From an uncultured Bacteroidales bacterium (GTDB taxonomy: Bacteria > Bacteroidota > Bacteroidia > Bacteroidales > UBA932), in assembly GCA_934725285.1 (NCBI GenBank), contig CAKVBK010000013.1, positions 1 through 27,171 of the forward strand: DNA of 27,171 bases. Reading direction: 5' to 3'. Below are positions 6,726-15,379 of the stretch, one piece after another. The notes under the pieces are model-generated. The model did no database searches, was not told the origin of the DNA, and saw only the letters and a program-made list of their open reading frames with translations. Position numbers and translations under genes: made by a program. Within the stretch, counting starts at the first letter, position 1. Every line of letters begins with the position of its first letter.

Positions 6726-9700
6726 TTATTTGATGTTCCCAAGATAGTAATTCGCCCAGACATTTCCGTTGCGCTCACCGATGGCCTTGCGGAAATATTT
6801 CCTGGCCTTGGCATCGCGGCCCAAGCCCTTCCAGGCGATTCCCTGCATATAGTATGCTTTCGTGTTCACGTCCTCCGGATAGTCTCCGTAACCGAAACTC
6901 TCGAAGAAACGCTCCACGTGTTTTGTCTCGCAGCCCTTGCCATAGGCGGCCGTCTCCTTGAGAATATTCCTGACATCAGCCTTTGGGTCCAGCTTTTTCA
7001 TCGCCAATGCCTTTTCGTAGTTGTACATCCCGTCAGCCGGCTTGACCACCACAGCGGCGGCTTTACGGTAATATTCATTGGCCTTGGCCATCTCGCCTGT
7101 CTTTTCGTAGGCGAGGGCGATGTTGTAGTAGACTTGGGCGTCGCGGGCGTAGTATTCAAGATGCGCGTAGCCATGGTTCGCCGGGTAGTCGTTCATCATC
7201 AGCATGTACTTGAGCGCCTTCTCGTTGTCACCGTTCCTCCATGCTTTCAGGCCGGAGAGCAGGCATGCGTCCACGTAGATGTCATGAAGGTCCTCGATGT
7301 GCTCCCTGCGAGAGTAGAAGCGGGTCAGGAGCGGCTCCAGAACCTCCTCATATTCCCCGCAGAGGATTCTCAGCTTGATTGCCTTGGTCTCGGAGTCGTA
7401 ACGCCTCTCGTAGAGGTCTTCCCGACCGTTGAACATGTCGTACCTCTCCTTCAGAGGGGCGTTCATCAGTTCCATGATCTCGTCACACTCGGCAAGGAAA
7501 AGGGCGTTGCGCCCCTTGTCCGCATCGATGGCCTTGCGGTACCATCCCGCGGCTTCACCGAGGTCTTCCTTGTAGAATCTGCAGCCCCAGCCGATGTTCC
7601 TGAGGGCCATGGCGAAGTCCGGTCTGATCTGTGCGGCTTTGCTCCACGCATCCATTGCCTTGCCTGGCTGCTTCTGGTAATATAGATCGCCGAGGTAGTA
7701 CCATGTTTTGGCGCTTTCAGGAATATACTCAAGCGCTTTCTCGTACACCTTCACGGTCTCAAGCCTGAACGGGAACACATAGTCGATGCTGCCGCTTTCG
7801 GCCTTGGAGAACCATTCTGCCGCGGTCTTCATGTCCCCGCGCTTGTCTGCGAGGTAGCCGAGGTAATATTCAACCGTAGGGTAGGAACGGATCGTCTCGG
7901 CCTCGTTCAGAACCTCTTCCGTGTCAGCGATGAAGCCGTTGTTCATGTAGTACAGCGCCAGTTCCAGGTAGGATTCGCTCACACCTCTCAGAAGTTTTGT
8001 GAGCTCGGCCTCGGGTTTCGCACCGATCCTGACCAACTCTCTGGTGGCATAGTAGTTCAAAGGATCAAGGGCGACAACCTCTTCAGCGACCCTCTTCGCG
8101 TCCGCCGCTTTCCCTGAATATCTCAGGATGGTCGTCATCAGATTCTTCGCGTCAATGTTCATCCCGTTGTAGTCCACAGCCATACGGGCTTCCTTCATGG
8201 CTTTCTCCCGGTCTCCGCACATGTTTGAGATCTGCGCCAGCTGATAGTAGGCCGCTGAGGCATATTCATAATCCCATGCAGCTCTGTAGAGGGTGTCGGT
8301 GGCTGCCTCATAATCGCCTTCGGCTTTCAGGACAAGCCCGAGGTTGTACATTGACTCTCCGTCGGCGGGACGGGTGTAGCTTGAGGTCTGGCGCTTCAGC
8401 GAGCGGCGGAGATAGTGCATGGCCTTCTCATAGTCACCGTTCATCCTGTGGAATATTCCCATCCGGGTGTTGCATCTCACATCGTCCGGGTCCCGGCGGA
8501 GCGCCTCCATAAAGTAGATGTTGGGATTCACGTGGGCTTGATGGAACTGGAGGTTGCGCATTCCGATGTAGTAGAGTTCCTCTATGTTGTCTATGCTCTT
8601 CGGATCCGGATCGAGCGGCTTGACCGGCTCAGGCAGCGGCTTGGTGCGGTCGAGCCTGTACGGATGATAGCTGATGAGTTCCTCGTTTTCCTTTGACGTG
8701 AGGGTCAGGGTCACTTCCGACGGATCCTTGACATCCTCGGGAGAGACGTTGAAATCATCGGCGAACGGCTTGTCCGGGGATATGCACGTTGTCTTTTCGT
8801 ACAGGACCTTGCCGTCGGATTTCGTCACCGTGACCTTGGCTCCCTGCCTGATCTGAGTCACGTTGGCGGCTATGTGGATCGCACCGGAAGGGTCGATGTC
8901 CATATTCACTGTCGCAAGCTCATTGCCTCTGTTCACGTGGCGCAGATCCCTGATTCCGTACCAGTAGGCGGTGAACTCCTTGGTCTCGTGCGGATTGATC
9001 CAGCAGTAGTCCGGCTGATTGTCGGAGTAGGCTCCGGTCATAAGCTCGACGTAGGCTCCGTCGCTGTCGGTGAGCGTCTTGCAATCCCATTCGTGGCCAT
9101 AGTTCATCGGACCCCATGCCCAGAACTTGCCGCCTTTGTTGATGTTGTGGTCAGCGGCCAGCATCGTCCCGGCGTTCTTGCCGTGGTCGTAGCCTCCGAT
9201 GAAGTCGTCCTTGAGGTCGTACACGAACACGGAACCGCCGGTCAGCGCCGGAAGGTTCTTCCAGTAGCTGATGTCCTTGCCGGCATAGTCCGGATTCCCG
9301 CAATATTCCGCGTCAGCGACAGGCCAACGGAGGAAACTGTTCTTGTGGTGGTAGGTCCCGAAGTCGGTGTTCTCCGGGAATATGATCTGGTAGTTCTCGT
9401 TCACGTGCGTGGCCACATTGTTCCAATGGAGCATCGAGTTGCGGTCCTGGGCGTTGTTGAAGAACCGTCCCGTGACCTCGATGTAGGATTTGTCCGGGTG
9501 GAGCGTGAGTCCTATCGCCCAGCTCATCCTGTGGCGGTTCTCCACCTCGCCGACCCAGATTGCCTTGCTGCCGTCCCCGTTATCAACAAGCTTGTAGTCA
9601 ATAGGGTATTGGCTTGTCGCCCTATGGTGGTGGAAGACGTTCCATTCCACGCCTCCGCTGATCCACGCTCCCAGCATACCGACGTTGGCCGGCTTGATGA

Positions 9701-10058
9701 CGTGCTGGCGGTAGAAGATCTCGTAGCCGTTGGTCTTGTCCGTGGCGTAGAGGAGCCGGCCTCCGATGTCAGGAAGGACGCACACTTTCAGATAGTCGTT
9801 CTCCAGATACAAAGCCCTGTGTGTCGAGTCAACCTTGACGTTGGTGGGGTTGTCGTTCATCGCGTAAGGATAGACCCCTCGCTTGGCTCTTTGGTAGGCG
9901 AAATCCCTTTCGAACAAAGGCGCTCTCTCGGGAGCCTCCACTCTGTAGGTGGGAAGGTCGATTGTGCCTTCCCACATCTTCACCGGCCCGTTCTGGGCCT
10001 GGACAGCGGTCGCGGACATAATCCCGACGCATAATGTGACAATGCTCTTTCTTATCAT
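6726..10058 (-). CDS. DUF5107 domain protein with C-terminal TPR array
   Basis: This 1110-residue exported protein has a signal peptide (residues 1-21, ending AVQA). The N-terminal region, about 35-370, matches the DUF5107 family seen in Bacteroidota glycan loci and is probably a galactose-mutarotase-like beta-sandwich. It includes PDIGGRLLYATDK and GGVEWNVFHHHR, where E138 and H143-H145 stand out as candidate ligand-binding or catalytic residues. From about residue 490 to the end there are many TPR-type helical pairs, for example RMGIFHRMNGDYEKAMHYL, WYYLGDLYYQKQPGKAMDAW and NIALAYEKTGEMAKANEYY. I placed the start at the ATG at 10058 because the upstream in-frame TTG at 10067 only adds M-N-I before a complete signal peptide. 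The function is unproven. Its PUL position suggests glycan processing, with the TPRs serving as a scaffold. Confidence 0.85.
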   Translation of the reverse strand: MIRKSIVTLCVGIMSATAVQAQNGPVKMWEGTIDLPTYRVEAPERAPLFERDFAYQRAKRGVYPYAMNDNPTNVKVDSTHRALYLENDYLKVCVLPDIGGRLLYATDKTNGYEIFYRQHVIKPANVGMLGAWISGGVEWNVFHHHRATSQYPIDYKLVDNGDGSKAIWVGEVENRHRMSWAIGLTLHPDKSYIEVTGRFFNNAQDRNSMLHWNNVATHVNENYQIIFPENTDFGTYHHKNSFLRWPVADAEYCGNPDYAGKDISYWKNLPALTGGSVFVYDLKDDFIGGYDHGKNAGTMLAADHNINKGGKFWAWGPMNYGHEWDCKTLTDSDGAYVELMTGAYSDNQPDYCWINPHETKEFTAYWYGIRDLRHVNRGNELATVNMDIDPSGAIHIAANVTQIRQGAKVTVTKSDGKVLYEKTTCISPDKPFADDFNVSPEDVKDPSEVTLTLTSKENEELISYHPYRLDRTKPLPEPVKPLDPDPKSIDNIEELYYIGMRNLQFHQAHVNPNIYFMEALRRDPDDVRCNTRMGIFHRMNGDYEKAMHYLRRSLKRQTSSYTRPADGESMYNLGLVLKAEGDYEAATDTLYRAAWDYEYASAAYYQLAQISNMCGDREKAMKEARMAVDYNGMNIDAKNLMTTILRYSGKAADAKRVAEEVVALDPLNYYATRELVRIGAKPEAELTKLLRGVSESYLELALYYMNNGFIADTEEVLNEAETIRSYPTVEYYLGYLADKRGDMKTAAEWFSKAESGSIDYVFPFRLETVKVYEKALEYIPESAKTWYYLGDLYYQKQPGKAMDAWSKAAQIRPDFAMALRNIGWGCRFYKEDLGEAAGWYRKAIDADKGRNALFLAECDEIMELMNAPLKERYDMFNGREDLYERRYDSETKAIKLRILCGEYEEVLEPLLTRFYSRREHIEDLHDIYVDACLLSGLKAWRNGDNEKALKYMLMMNDYPANHGYAHLEYYARDAQVYYNIALAYEKTGEMAKANEYYRKAAAVVVKPADGMYNYEKALAMKKLDPKADVRNILKETAAYGKGCETKHVERFFESFGYGDYPEDVNTKAYYMQGIAWKGLGRDAKARKYFRKAIGERNGNVWANYYLGNIK

Positions 10059-10076
10059 GATATTCAAGTTCGTTTC

Positions 10077-11945
10077 CTATTTTGTCTCTTTGACGCAACG
10101 TACAGGAAGACCGTTTGTGAACGGCATTCCGTCATTGTTCTTCACACTGGCGTTATTGAAATATAATCTGAGACCCTTGCCTCCGACCGGGGCGTTGGTC
10201 CAGACCGCTCCGCGGTATTCAAGATATTCCATGCCGTTGGATGCCGCGCTGAGGTAGCCTGATGTGGCGAAGGTGGATTTGGAGGCGCCTCCGTCCGTGA
10301 TGAAGTCGTAACCGTAGTTGGCGTCGCAGAACGCTTTGTCTTTCTTCCATTCCATGCTGTAGCACATCGGATCGGCCACCCTGTAGCCTTCCGGGCAAGG
10401 GTCATAGATCGTCTTCGCTCCCTTTCCGCCTTTCTCGTTGCCTTCCGGGTTGCCCCACAGGCCATCCGGCATTCCAGCCTTGTGCCACGTGGAAGCGTCG
10501 AGCAGTCTGGTGTCAGGATGCGACAGTGTGAACCCTATGGTTCCGGTCTCCTCAGTCACCGCGGTGTTCGGGGTCAACTCTACATCAGCGTTCTTGTACT
10601 TGTCAGCCGCCGACGGTCTGGCCACAGGAACCGGTCTCGGGAATGGATCTTTCCTTCCCCACTGATAGAAGCAGCCGTAGCTGTTCTGATCCTTGAGCTT
10701 GGTGGAAAGAGCCCCGAGATTCCTGTCCATCATCCAGAACTCTCCGGCAGTCTCGTTCCTGTACGGAACATCAGCGGATTCGCTTACCCAGATGTGATAT
10801 GACCAAAGCACTTTGCCGGCCGCATCGCAGATGGCGACGAGAGCGTTGCCGAGAGTCCCTTTGACCGGGACTTTCAGTTCGTTTCCGGAGATGACTGGTG
10901 CCCCCACAATGTCACCGCCGCCGGAGGAGATGGCGTGCTGCCAGACAATCTTAGCCTTGACGGCCGGATTCTTACCCTCGACGGAGATGCCGGTGTGGGT
11001 GAAATCGCCCGCGAACGAATAGTATGGCGTGATGTCAAGCATGACTTCTCCGGCTGTGCCTGTCCTGACACAGTTCGCCTTGCCGTAATACACCGTGAGA
11101 GGCAAGGGTTTCAGCGGAGTCACGACACCTGGAACGATGCTGATTTCCCCGTCGGCGGATTTCGTGTAGACCATCCCGTCAGTGTCGGTGATCGTGAAAG
11201 TGAAGCCTTTGGAGTACTTTCCGGCCGGCAGGAACGCGATGAAGCTCTGTGCCTGGTCGCGATGGCCGCCCGTGCCGATTGAGACACCGTTCTCGAAGTT
11301 CAGCGTCACGGCGTTCTGTCCTCCTGTCAATGAATATGTCCCGTCAACAAGACTCACTTTGCCATTTCCTGTAAGCGACTCTCCTCCGTTGGCCTTGATC
11401 CCGATCGACTTGATCATTATTCCGGCGTCCTGCCAGTCGGCGATCCTGAATCTCATTCCTCCGCAAAGGTTGGAGAACACCAGTTTCTTTCCGTTTGAGA
11501 CCGCGACCATCGGAACCTTTGAGATGTCGGCTGTCGGATCCAATGCTGATGAATATGCCTGTGTCGCAAGGCCTCCGAAATCAATGTCTAGGCTCTCGGC
11601 GGACAGCTCCGAGCCATTGGCGGCGGCCACGGGATAGACGGCGTACAGCTTGTCTCCCGAGACGGACTCTCCTTCCGGGTTGAACGCTCCGGAAGTCTCT
11701 TGGTCGGCATCCGTGGAATATCTCAGTCCGCGCGGACAGGCGGCGCTGTAAACCATAATCTCGTCTCCAGAGTTCCACACCACGTTCTGTGACATGTCTA
11801 TGCCTGTCTTTGTCACCGGAAGCACGGCCGTCAGGGTTCCGTTGGCATATTCATTTTCCGGCTTTTCATGAAACTCCTTGGCGCATGACGCCAGCGCCAG
11901 AACCGATGCCGCGGCGAATGAAAGATGATGAATATTTCTGCTCAT
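10077..11945 (-). CDS. Fimbrillin-like lipoprotein with C-terminal FISUMP domain
   Basis: This 622-residue surface lipoprotein has the lipobox LALASC with Cys21. Residues of about 22-310 resemble the fimbrillin/Mfa-like fold: VTKTGIDMSQNVVWNSGDEIMVYS, then LYAVYPVAA, and FIAFLPAGKYSKGFTFTITD. The C-terminal part, about 390-622, is a FISUMP (Fibrobacter succinogenes major paralogous) domain, with FWMMDRNLGALST, CFYQWGRKDPFPR, IYDPCPEGYRV and the ending GLPVRCVKE. I rejected an upstream ATG at 12005 because it lies inside the previous gene and would put 20 charged residues before the signal peptide. The gap to the previous stop is then 23 bp. In this PUL it occupies a slot often held by surface glycan-binding proteins, so a binding or adhesion role is inferred. 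Confidence 0.87.
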   Translation of the reverse strand: MSRNIHHLSFAAASVLALASCAKEFHEKPENEYANGTLTAVLPVTKTGIDMSQNVVWNSGDEIMVYSAACPRGLRYSTDADQETSGAFNPEGESVSGDKLYAVYPVAAANGSELSAESLDIDFGGLATQAYSSALDPTADISKVPMVAVSNGKKLVFSNLCGGMRFRIADWQDAGIMIKSIGIKANGGESLTGNGKVSLVDGTYSLTGGQNAVTLNFENGVSIGTGGHRDQAQSFIAFLPAGKYSKGFTFTITDTDGMVYTKSADGEISIVPGVVTPLKPLPLTVYYGKANCVRTGTAGEVMLDITPYYSFAGDFTHTGISVEGKNPAVKAKIVWQHAISSGGGDIVGAPVISGNELKVPVKGTLGNALVAICDAAGKVLWSYHIWVSESADVPYRNETAGEFWMMDRNLGALSTKLKDQNSYGCFYQWGRKDPFPRPVPVARPSAADKYKNADVELTPNTAVTEETGTIGFTLSHPDTRLLDASTWHKAGMPDGLWGNPEGNEKGGKGAKTIYDPCPEGYRVADPMCYSMEWKKDKAFCDANYGYDFITDGGASKSTFATSGYLSAASNGMEYLEYRGAVWTNAPVGGKGLRLYFNNASVKNNDGMPFTNGLPVRCVKETK

Positions 11946-11968
11946 GATGATTCCTTGTTGATTGTTTT

Positions 11969-13858
11969 TTACTTCCACGGGTCTGTCTCCTCTCCTTCGC
12001 TCCATTTAGGACCGTCGGAATTGAACTCTCCCTGATCAGGATCCGGAACCGGAGCCGGCTCGGACGCAGGCTTGAGTTCAATCGGAATCCACTTCGCATA
12101 GTTCTTTGCGGTCAGACCGAAGAATGTGTCGTCTCCGGCCTCGTCCTTGACAACGGCGTTGAAAAGAATCTTGTCGTTGACGGCATTAAGGAACGAGCGA
12201 GGTATCGAGAACTCGATGGTCATCCCGTCGTCCTCAGACTCGGTGTCAAGTGTGCCGAGAATGCATCCCGCGACCTTTACATTGGCGTTGGAGCACACTA
12301 TCTTTCCTGAGTTGAGGGAGAAGTCAAGCGTGACCGGAACACCGGTACCGTCACCGCTTTGCATCATCACCGTGCAGCCGTCCTTCGAGGTGAGGGAAGC
12401 GTCTTTGCGTTCGATCATTCCGTAAAGGTTGTCATTGTCATAGGAGAACCTGAAAACGGTTCCGGTCTTGCTTTCGCTTCCGATGAACAGTGCGTCGTCC
12501 ACATCCTTCCAGTCATCGCTGCTTCCGTCAACCTTCGGTGTGAAGGCGGCCGCGTTGATCCTGTGGTTCAGGACGAACTTGGCTATGTTGATCCTGGACC
12601 GTGAGACTTGCTGCCCGTCCACGGTCTCGGACCAGCAGGTTGGGAAGACCCCGATGACAGTGTGGTCGTCAATGATCTCAAGCGAACCCCAGAATCCCTT
12701 CTCGAATGTCGGCATAGGACTGCCGAACTTGTCGGCGAGAGCGTTTCCGATTCTGATGTTGAACACCTTGCTGATCCCGCTTGAGAGCATGGTCTCTCCC
12801 GAACGGAACTGCCTGAGGTAAGGAGCCGCCTCGTTGAGGTAAAGGTTGGACTTTCTGTCCGCCGGACCCTCATCCTCTCCGGTCAACGCTCCTGAAGCCC
12901 AGTTGTCGCCGCTGTAGGCCATCGAGAGATGGTATTTGTCTTCGGAAGTGCCGGTCCTTCCGAATCTGGACTCGATCGCCACGGCGATTCTGTCCTTGCC
13001 GTTCAACTGTATGGCGACAGGCATCTGGTCTGTGAATATGGTCTTTCCGGACCCGTCTGTGGCCACTCCGGCCTTCTGGCGGATAATCTTCCCGACCGAT
13101 GTCCATGTCTTGCCGTTGTCGTTCGAGCGCAGCAGAGCGGTACCTGAGTCTCCGGTGTTGGGATCGGAACTCGTGAAATACACGTGGATCTCACCGTTTG
13201 AAAGCTGGAGTGCCGACGGCTCCCAGGTCGTTCCACGGTAGATCACCTGCGGTTCGCTCCATGTCCGGCCGTTGTCGGAGGACCGGCGCATCATTATGCC
13301 GTTGTTGAGGTTGTTCAGCCTGAACCCTTTGTTGAGACGGAACGCGGCGAATGCCAGCACGTCGCCGTTGGACAGCACTATGGCATCGGCGGAAGAGAAC
13401 AGCACACGATCCTTGACCTGGCTCTCGTACTGGTTCATGTCGGTTTTCGCGAACAGTTGCGCCGGAGCCTCGGTCCATGATGTAAGGTTCACGCTTCTCG
13501 CGAAGTACACGTCGTGGGCGGCGTTGTTCTGCTGGTAGATGAGGATGTACGACCCGTCCGCGAGTCTCTTGATTCTCGGGTACAACGGATAGGCGGGTGT
13601 GACTTTCGGCTTTTCCAAAGTCACAATGGAACTGTAATCCATCTCAAGGACGCTGCTCTGCCAGGTGGCGGCGTGCGAGTTGAGGTAGCCTTTGTCTTGG
13701 TTGAGGTCGTAAATGGATGTTATCTCGCTGGTCACAGGCTTTTCCTCATCCTCTCCTTTGCCTGGGCGCGGATTCGGGTTGTCGTCCGCTGATGTCGCCG
13801 TGCATGATACGGCGACAGCGAACGCCAGCGCGCACAAAAATCTGTAGCTATTGTTCAT
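11969..13858 (-). CDS. BNR/sialidase-superfamily propeller lipoprotein with CBM9/DOMON-like C-terminus
   Basis: This 629-residue lipoprotein has a lipobox Cys at 19 (VAVSC) followed by a Pro/Asp/Glu-rich linker. Residues of about 65-430 form a beta-propeller with two clear Asp boxes, SSDNGRTW (193-200) and SNDNGKTW (245-252). The first blade contains YPRIKRLADGSYILIYQ, which resembles GH93 exo-arabinanase-like propellers more than the RIP motif of true sialidases. From about 435 to 580 a module beginning KVDGSSDDWKDVDDALF and continuing FRFSYDNDNLYGMI looks like a CBM9 or DOMON-type sandwich. The tail is acidic. It sits 23 bp after susD and may be an exo-acting glycosidase or a glycan-binding protein. 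The family (GH33, GH93 or other) is uncertain. Confidence 0.8.
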   Translation of the reverse strand: MNNSYRFLCALAFAVAVSCTATSADDNPNPRPGKGEDEEKPVTSEITSIYDLNQDKGYLNSHAATWQSSVLEMDYSSIVTLEKPKVTPAYPLYPRIKRLADGSYILIYQQNNAAHDVYFARSVNLTSWTEAPAQLFAKTDMNQYESQVKDRVLFSSADAIVLSNGDVLAFAAFRLNKGFRLNNLNNGIMMRRSSDNGRTWSEPQVIYRGTTWEPSALQLSNGEIHVYFTSSDPNTGDSGTALLRSNDNGKTWTSVGKIIRQKAGVATDGSGKTIFTDQMPVAIQLNGKDRIAVAIESRFGRTGTSEDKYHLSMAYSGDNWASGALTGEDEGPADRKSNLYLNEAAPYLRQFRSGETMLSSGISKVFNIRIGNALADKFGSPMPTFEKGFWGSLEIIDDHTVIGVFPTCWSETVDGQQVSRSRINIAKFVLNHRINAAAFTPKVDGSSDDWKDVDDALFIGSESKTGTVFRFSYDNDNLYGMIERKDASLTSKDGCTVMMQSGDGTGVPVTLDFSLNSGKIVCSNANVKVAGCILGTLDTESEDDGMTIEFSIPRSFLNAVNDKILFNAVVKDEAGDDTFFGLTAKNYAKWIPIELKPASEPAPVPDPDQGEFNSDGPKWSEGEETDPWK

Positions 13859-13881
13859 ATCCTTAAATATTCATTGATTCA

Positions 13882-15354
13882 TCAATATCCCGGGTTCTGG
13901 TCCTTTGCCGGATCCATCGCGGTGTTGTAGTTGAACTCGTCGGTAGGGATCGGCCACCAGAACGCGGCCTCCTTGACATCAGAGACGGAGGCCACCTTGC
14001 CGGCTCTCACGGCATATTCGGCGAGAAGTCCGCAGCGCTTGAGGTCGCAGTACCTCTTCGCCTCGAAGCATGTCTCGTAGCCTCTTTCCTGAAGCAACAT
14101 GTCCATGAACTTCTCATTGTCAGGGTAATCCGAGAGGCTCCGGTCTGTGGACTGCGCTTTCTTCGGATTCATCCCGTAGGCGCGGCGGCGCACCATATTC
14201 ACATATTCCATAGCCTCGGCGTTCGGCTTGCCGTCCCTTCTGCAGATCGCCTCGGCACAGTAGAGCAGCACATCGGCGAACCTGTAGACAGGCCAGTCAT
14301 TGGCGCAGGCGGTGGCGTTCTCATAGTCGCGGTACTTCAGGCAGATCATCCCGGTCTTGGTCATCGCGTTGAGGGCACCGTTGCCGGTCTGTGCCCAAAG
14401 TGACCATTGGTAGCGGAAGTCATTCTTGTCCCACGCCGCGACGAACTTGTTGTTGGCGTAGTCCGAATATATTCCCACGGCTCCTGTGGCGTACACAGGG
14501 TTCGGATTGCAAAGGAACATCCACTGGAACTTGGCGGTCACATCCCTGTTGAACTTGATGTAGAAGACCTCCTCCGGAGTTCCTGTCGCGGACACCCCAT
14601 AGACTTTCGAGAAGTCGTCGGCTGTGGAGAGCGTGACGAGGGAATATCTTCCCGAAGAGATCACCTCACCGAACGCCTCGGCGGCCTCGGACCACTTCTC
14701 AAGGTACATCAAGGCCTCGCCTTTCAGGGTCAACGCTGAATATCTTGTCGGATGCCCTGCCGCCGACACGCTTTCAGGAAGGTTCTGAGCGGCGTAGGTG
14801 GCTTCGTCCACGACGTATTGCCAGATGGTCTCGGCGGGTGTCCTCGACTTGTTGAAATCCGACATGTTGCTCTCGTCAAAGAACGGAACCGCTCCCCAGT
14901 ATCTCACGAGGAATGAATATGCGAACGCCCTGAGGTAGCGCACTTCCCCGGTCAGATGCTTGTAGTCGGTCTGGCTGAGATCGGCCCCGTCGATCTGTGA
15001 CATGATCTCGTTGCAGAAACGGATGGCCCGGTAAAGCACCGCCCAGCTGTCCTTCACGAATGTCTGCCCGTTGGTGGTGAGGCCGGTCTCGTAGGACGTG
15101 TTGTAGTTGCCTCTTCCATAGGCGTAGTCGGACATGGCTTCAGGAATCACACTCAGGTAGCGGCCGAAGGCTGCGTCTCTCTCAAACTGTCCGTAGATGG
15201 AATTGATGACACTCTGCACTTCTTCGGCGTTTCTCATGTATGTCGTAGCGTCGATCTTCTTCGGATGTTCGTCCAGGAACTTCCAGTCCTCACAGGAAGT
15301 CATCGAGAGAACGGCCAGAACTGTGGCCAACATCTTTAATATATTGTTTTTCAT
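13882..15354 (-). CDS. susD: SusD/RagB-family nutrient-binding outer-membrane lipoprotein
   Basis: This 490-residue lipoprotein has the lipobox LSMTSC with Cys21. It has the usual start EDWKFLDEHP, an N-terminal SusD-like segment (VQSVINSIYGQFERD), TPR-like helices (YLRAFAYSFLVRYWGAVPFF and ALTLKGEALMYLEKWSEAAEAF) and the RagB/SusD C-terminus (DVLLYCAEAICRR, MLLQERGYETCFEAKRYCDLKR and WWPIPTDEF ending QNPGY). It lies on the extracellular face and caps the SusC barrel, delivering oligosaccharide to it. The gene starts 25 bp after the susC stop. Length and motifs are typical. Specificity cannot be predicted from the sequence. Confidence 0.96.
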   Translation of the reverse strand: MKNNILKMLATVLAVLSMTSCEDWKFLDEHPKKIDATTYMRNAEEVQSVINSIYGQFERDAAFGRYLSVIPEAMSDYAYGRGNYNTSYETGLTTNGQTFVKDSWAVLYRAIRFCNEIMSQIDGADLSQTDYKHLTGEVRYLRAFAYSFLVRYWGAVPFFDESNMSDFNKSRTPAETIWQYVVDEATYAAQNLPESVSAAGHPTRYSALTLKGEALMYLEKWSEAAEAFGEVISSGRYSLVTLSTADDFSKVYGVSATGTPEEVFYIKFNRDVTAKFQWMFLCNPNPVYATGAVGIYSDYANNKFVAAWDKNDFRYQWSLWAQTGNGALNAMTKTGMICLKYRDYENATACANDWPVYRFADVLLYCAEAICRRDGKPNAEAMEYVNMVRRRAYGMNPKKAQSTDRSLSDYPDNEKFMDMLLQERGYETCFEAKRYCDLKRCGLLAEYAVRAGKVASVSDVKEAAFWWPIPTDEFNYNTAMDPAKDQNPGY

Positions 15355-15379
15355 CTTGATGTCTGATTTTGGTTGTTGT

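Noticed and set aside
8874..10034. Open frame of 386 codons on the plus strand
   Set aside because: It is antisense to the DUF5107 gene, has a Val/His/Arg-rich translation and no recognisable domain or start signal.
11946..12005. Longer N-terminus for the fimbrillin-FISUMP gene starting at 12005
   Set aside because: The 20 extra residues are charged, precede a complete lipoprotein signal peptide and would overlap the previous gene.
13873..13886. Inverted repeat ATTGAT-tc-ATCAAT at the end of susD
   Set aside because: The stem is only 6 bp and A/T-rich, with no T-tract; the operon continues with 23 bp to the next gene, so a terminator is unlikely.
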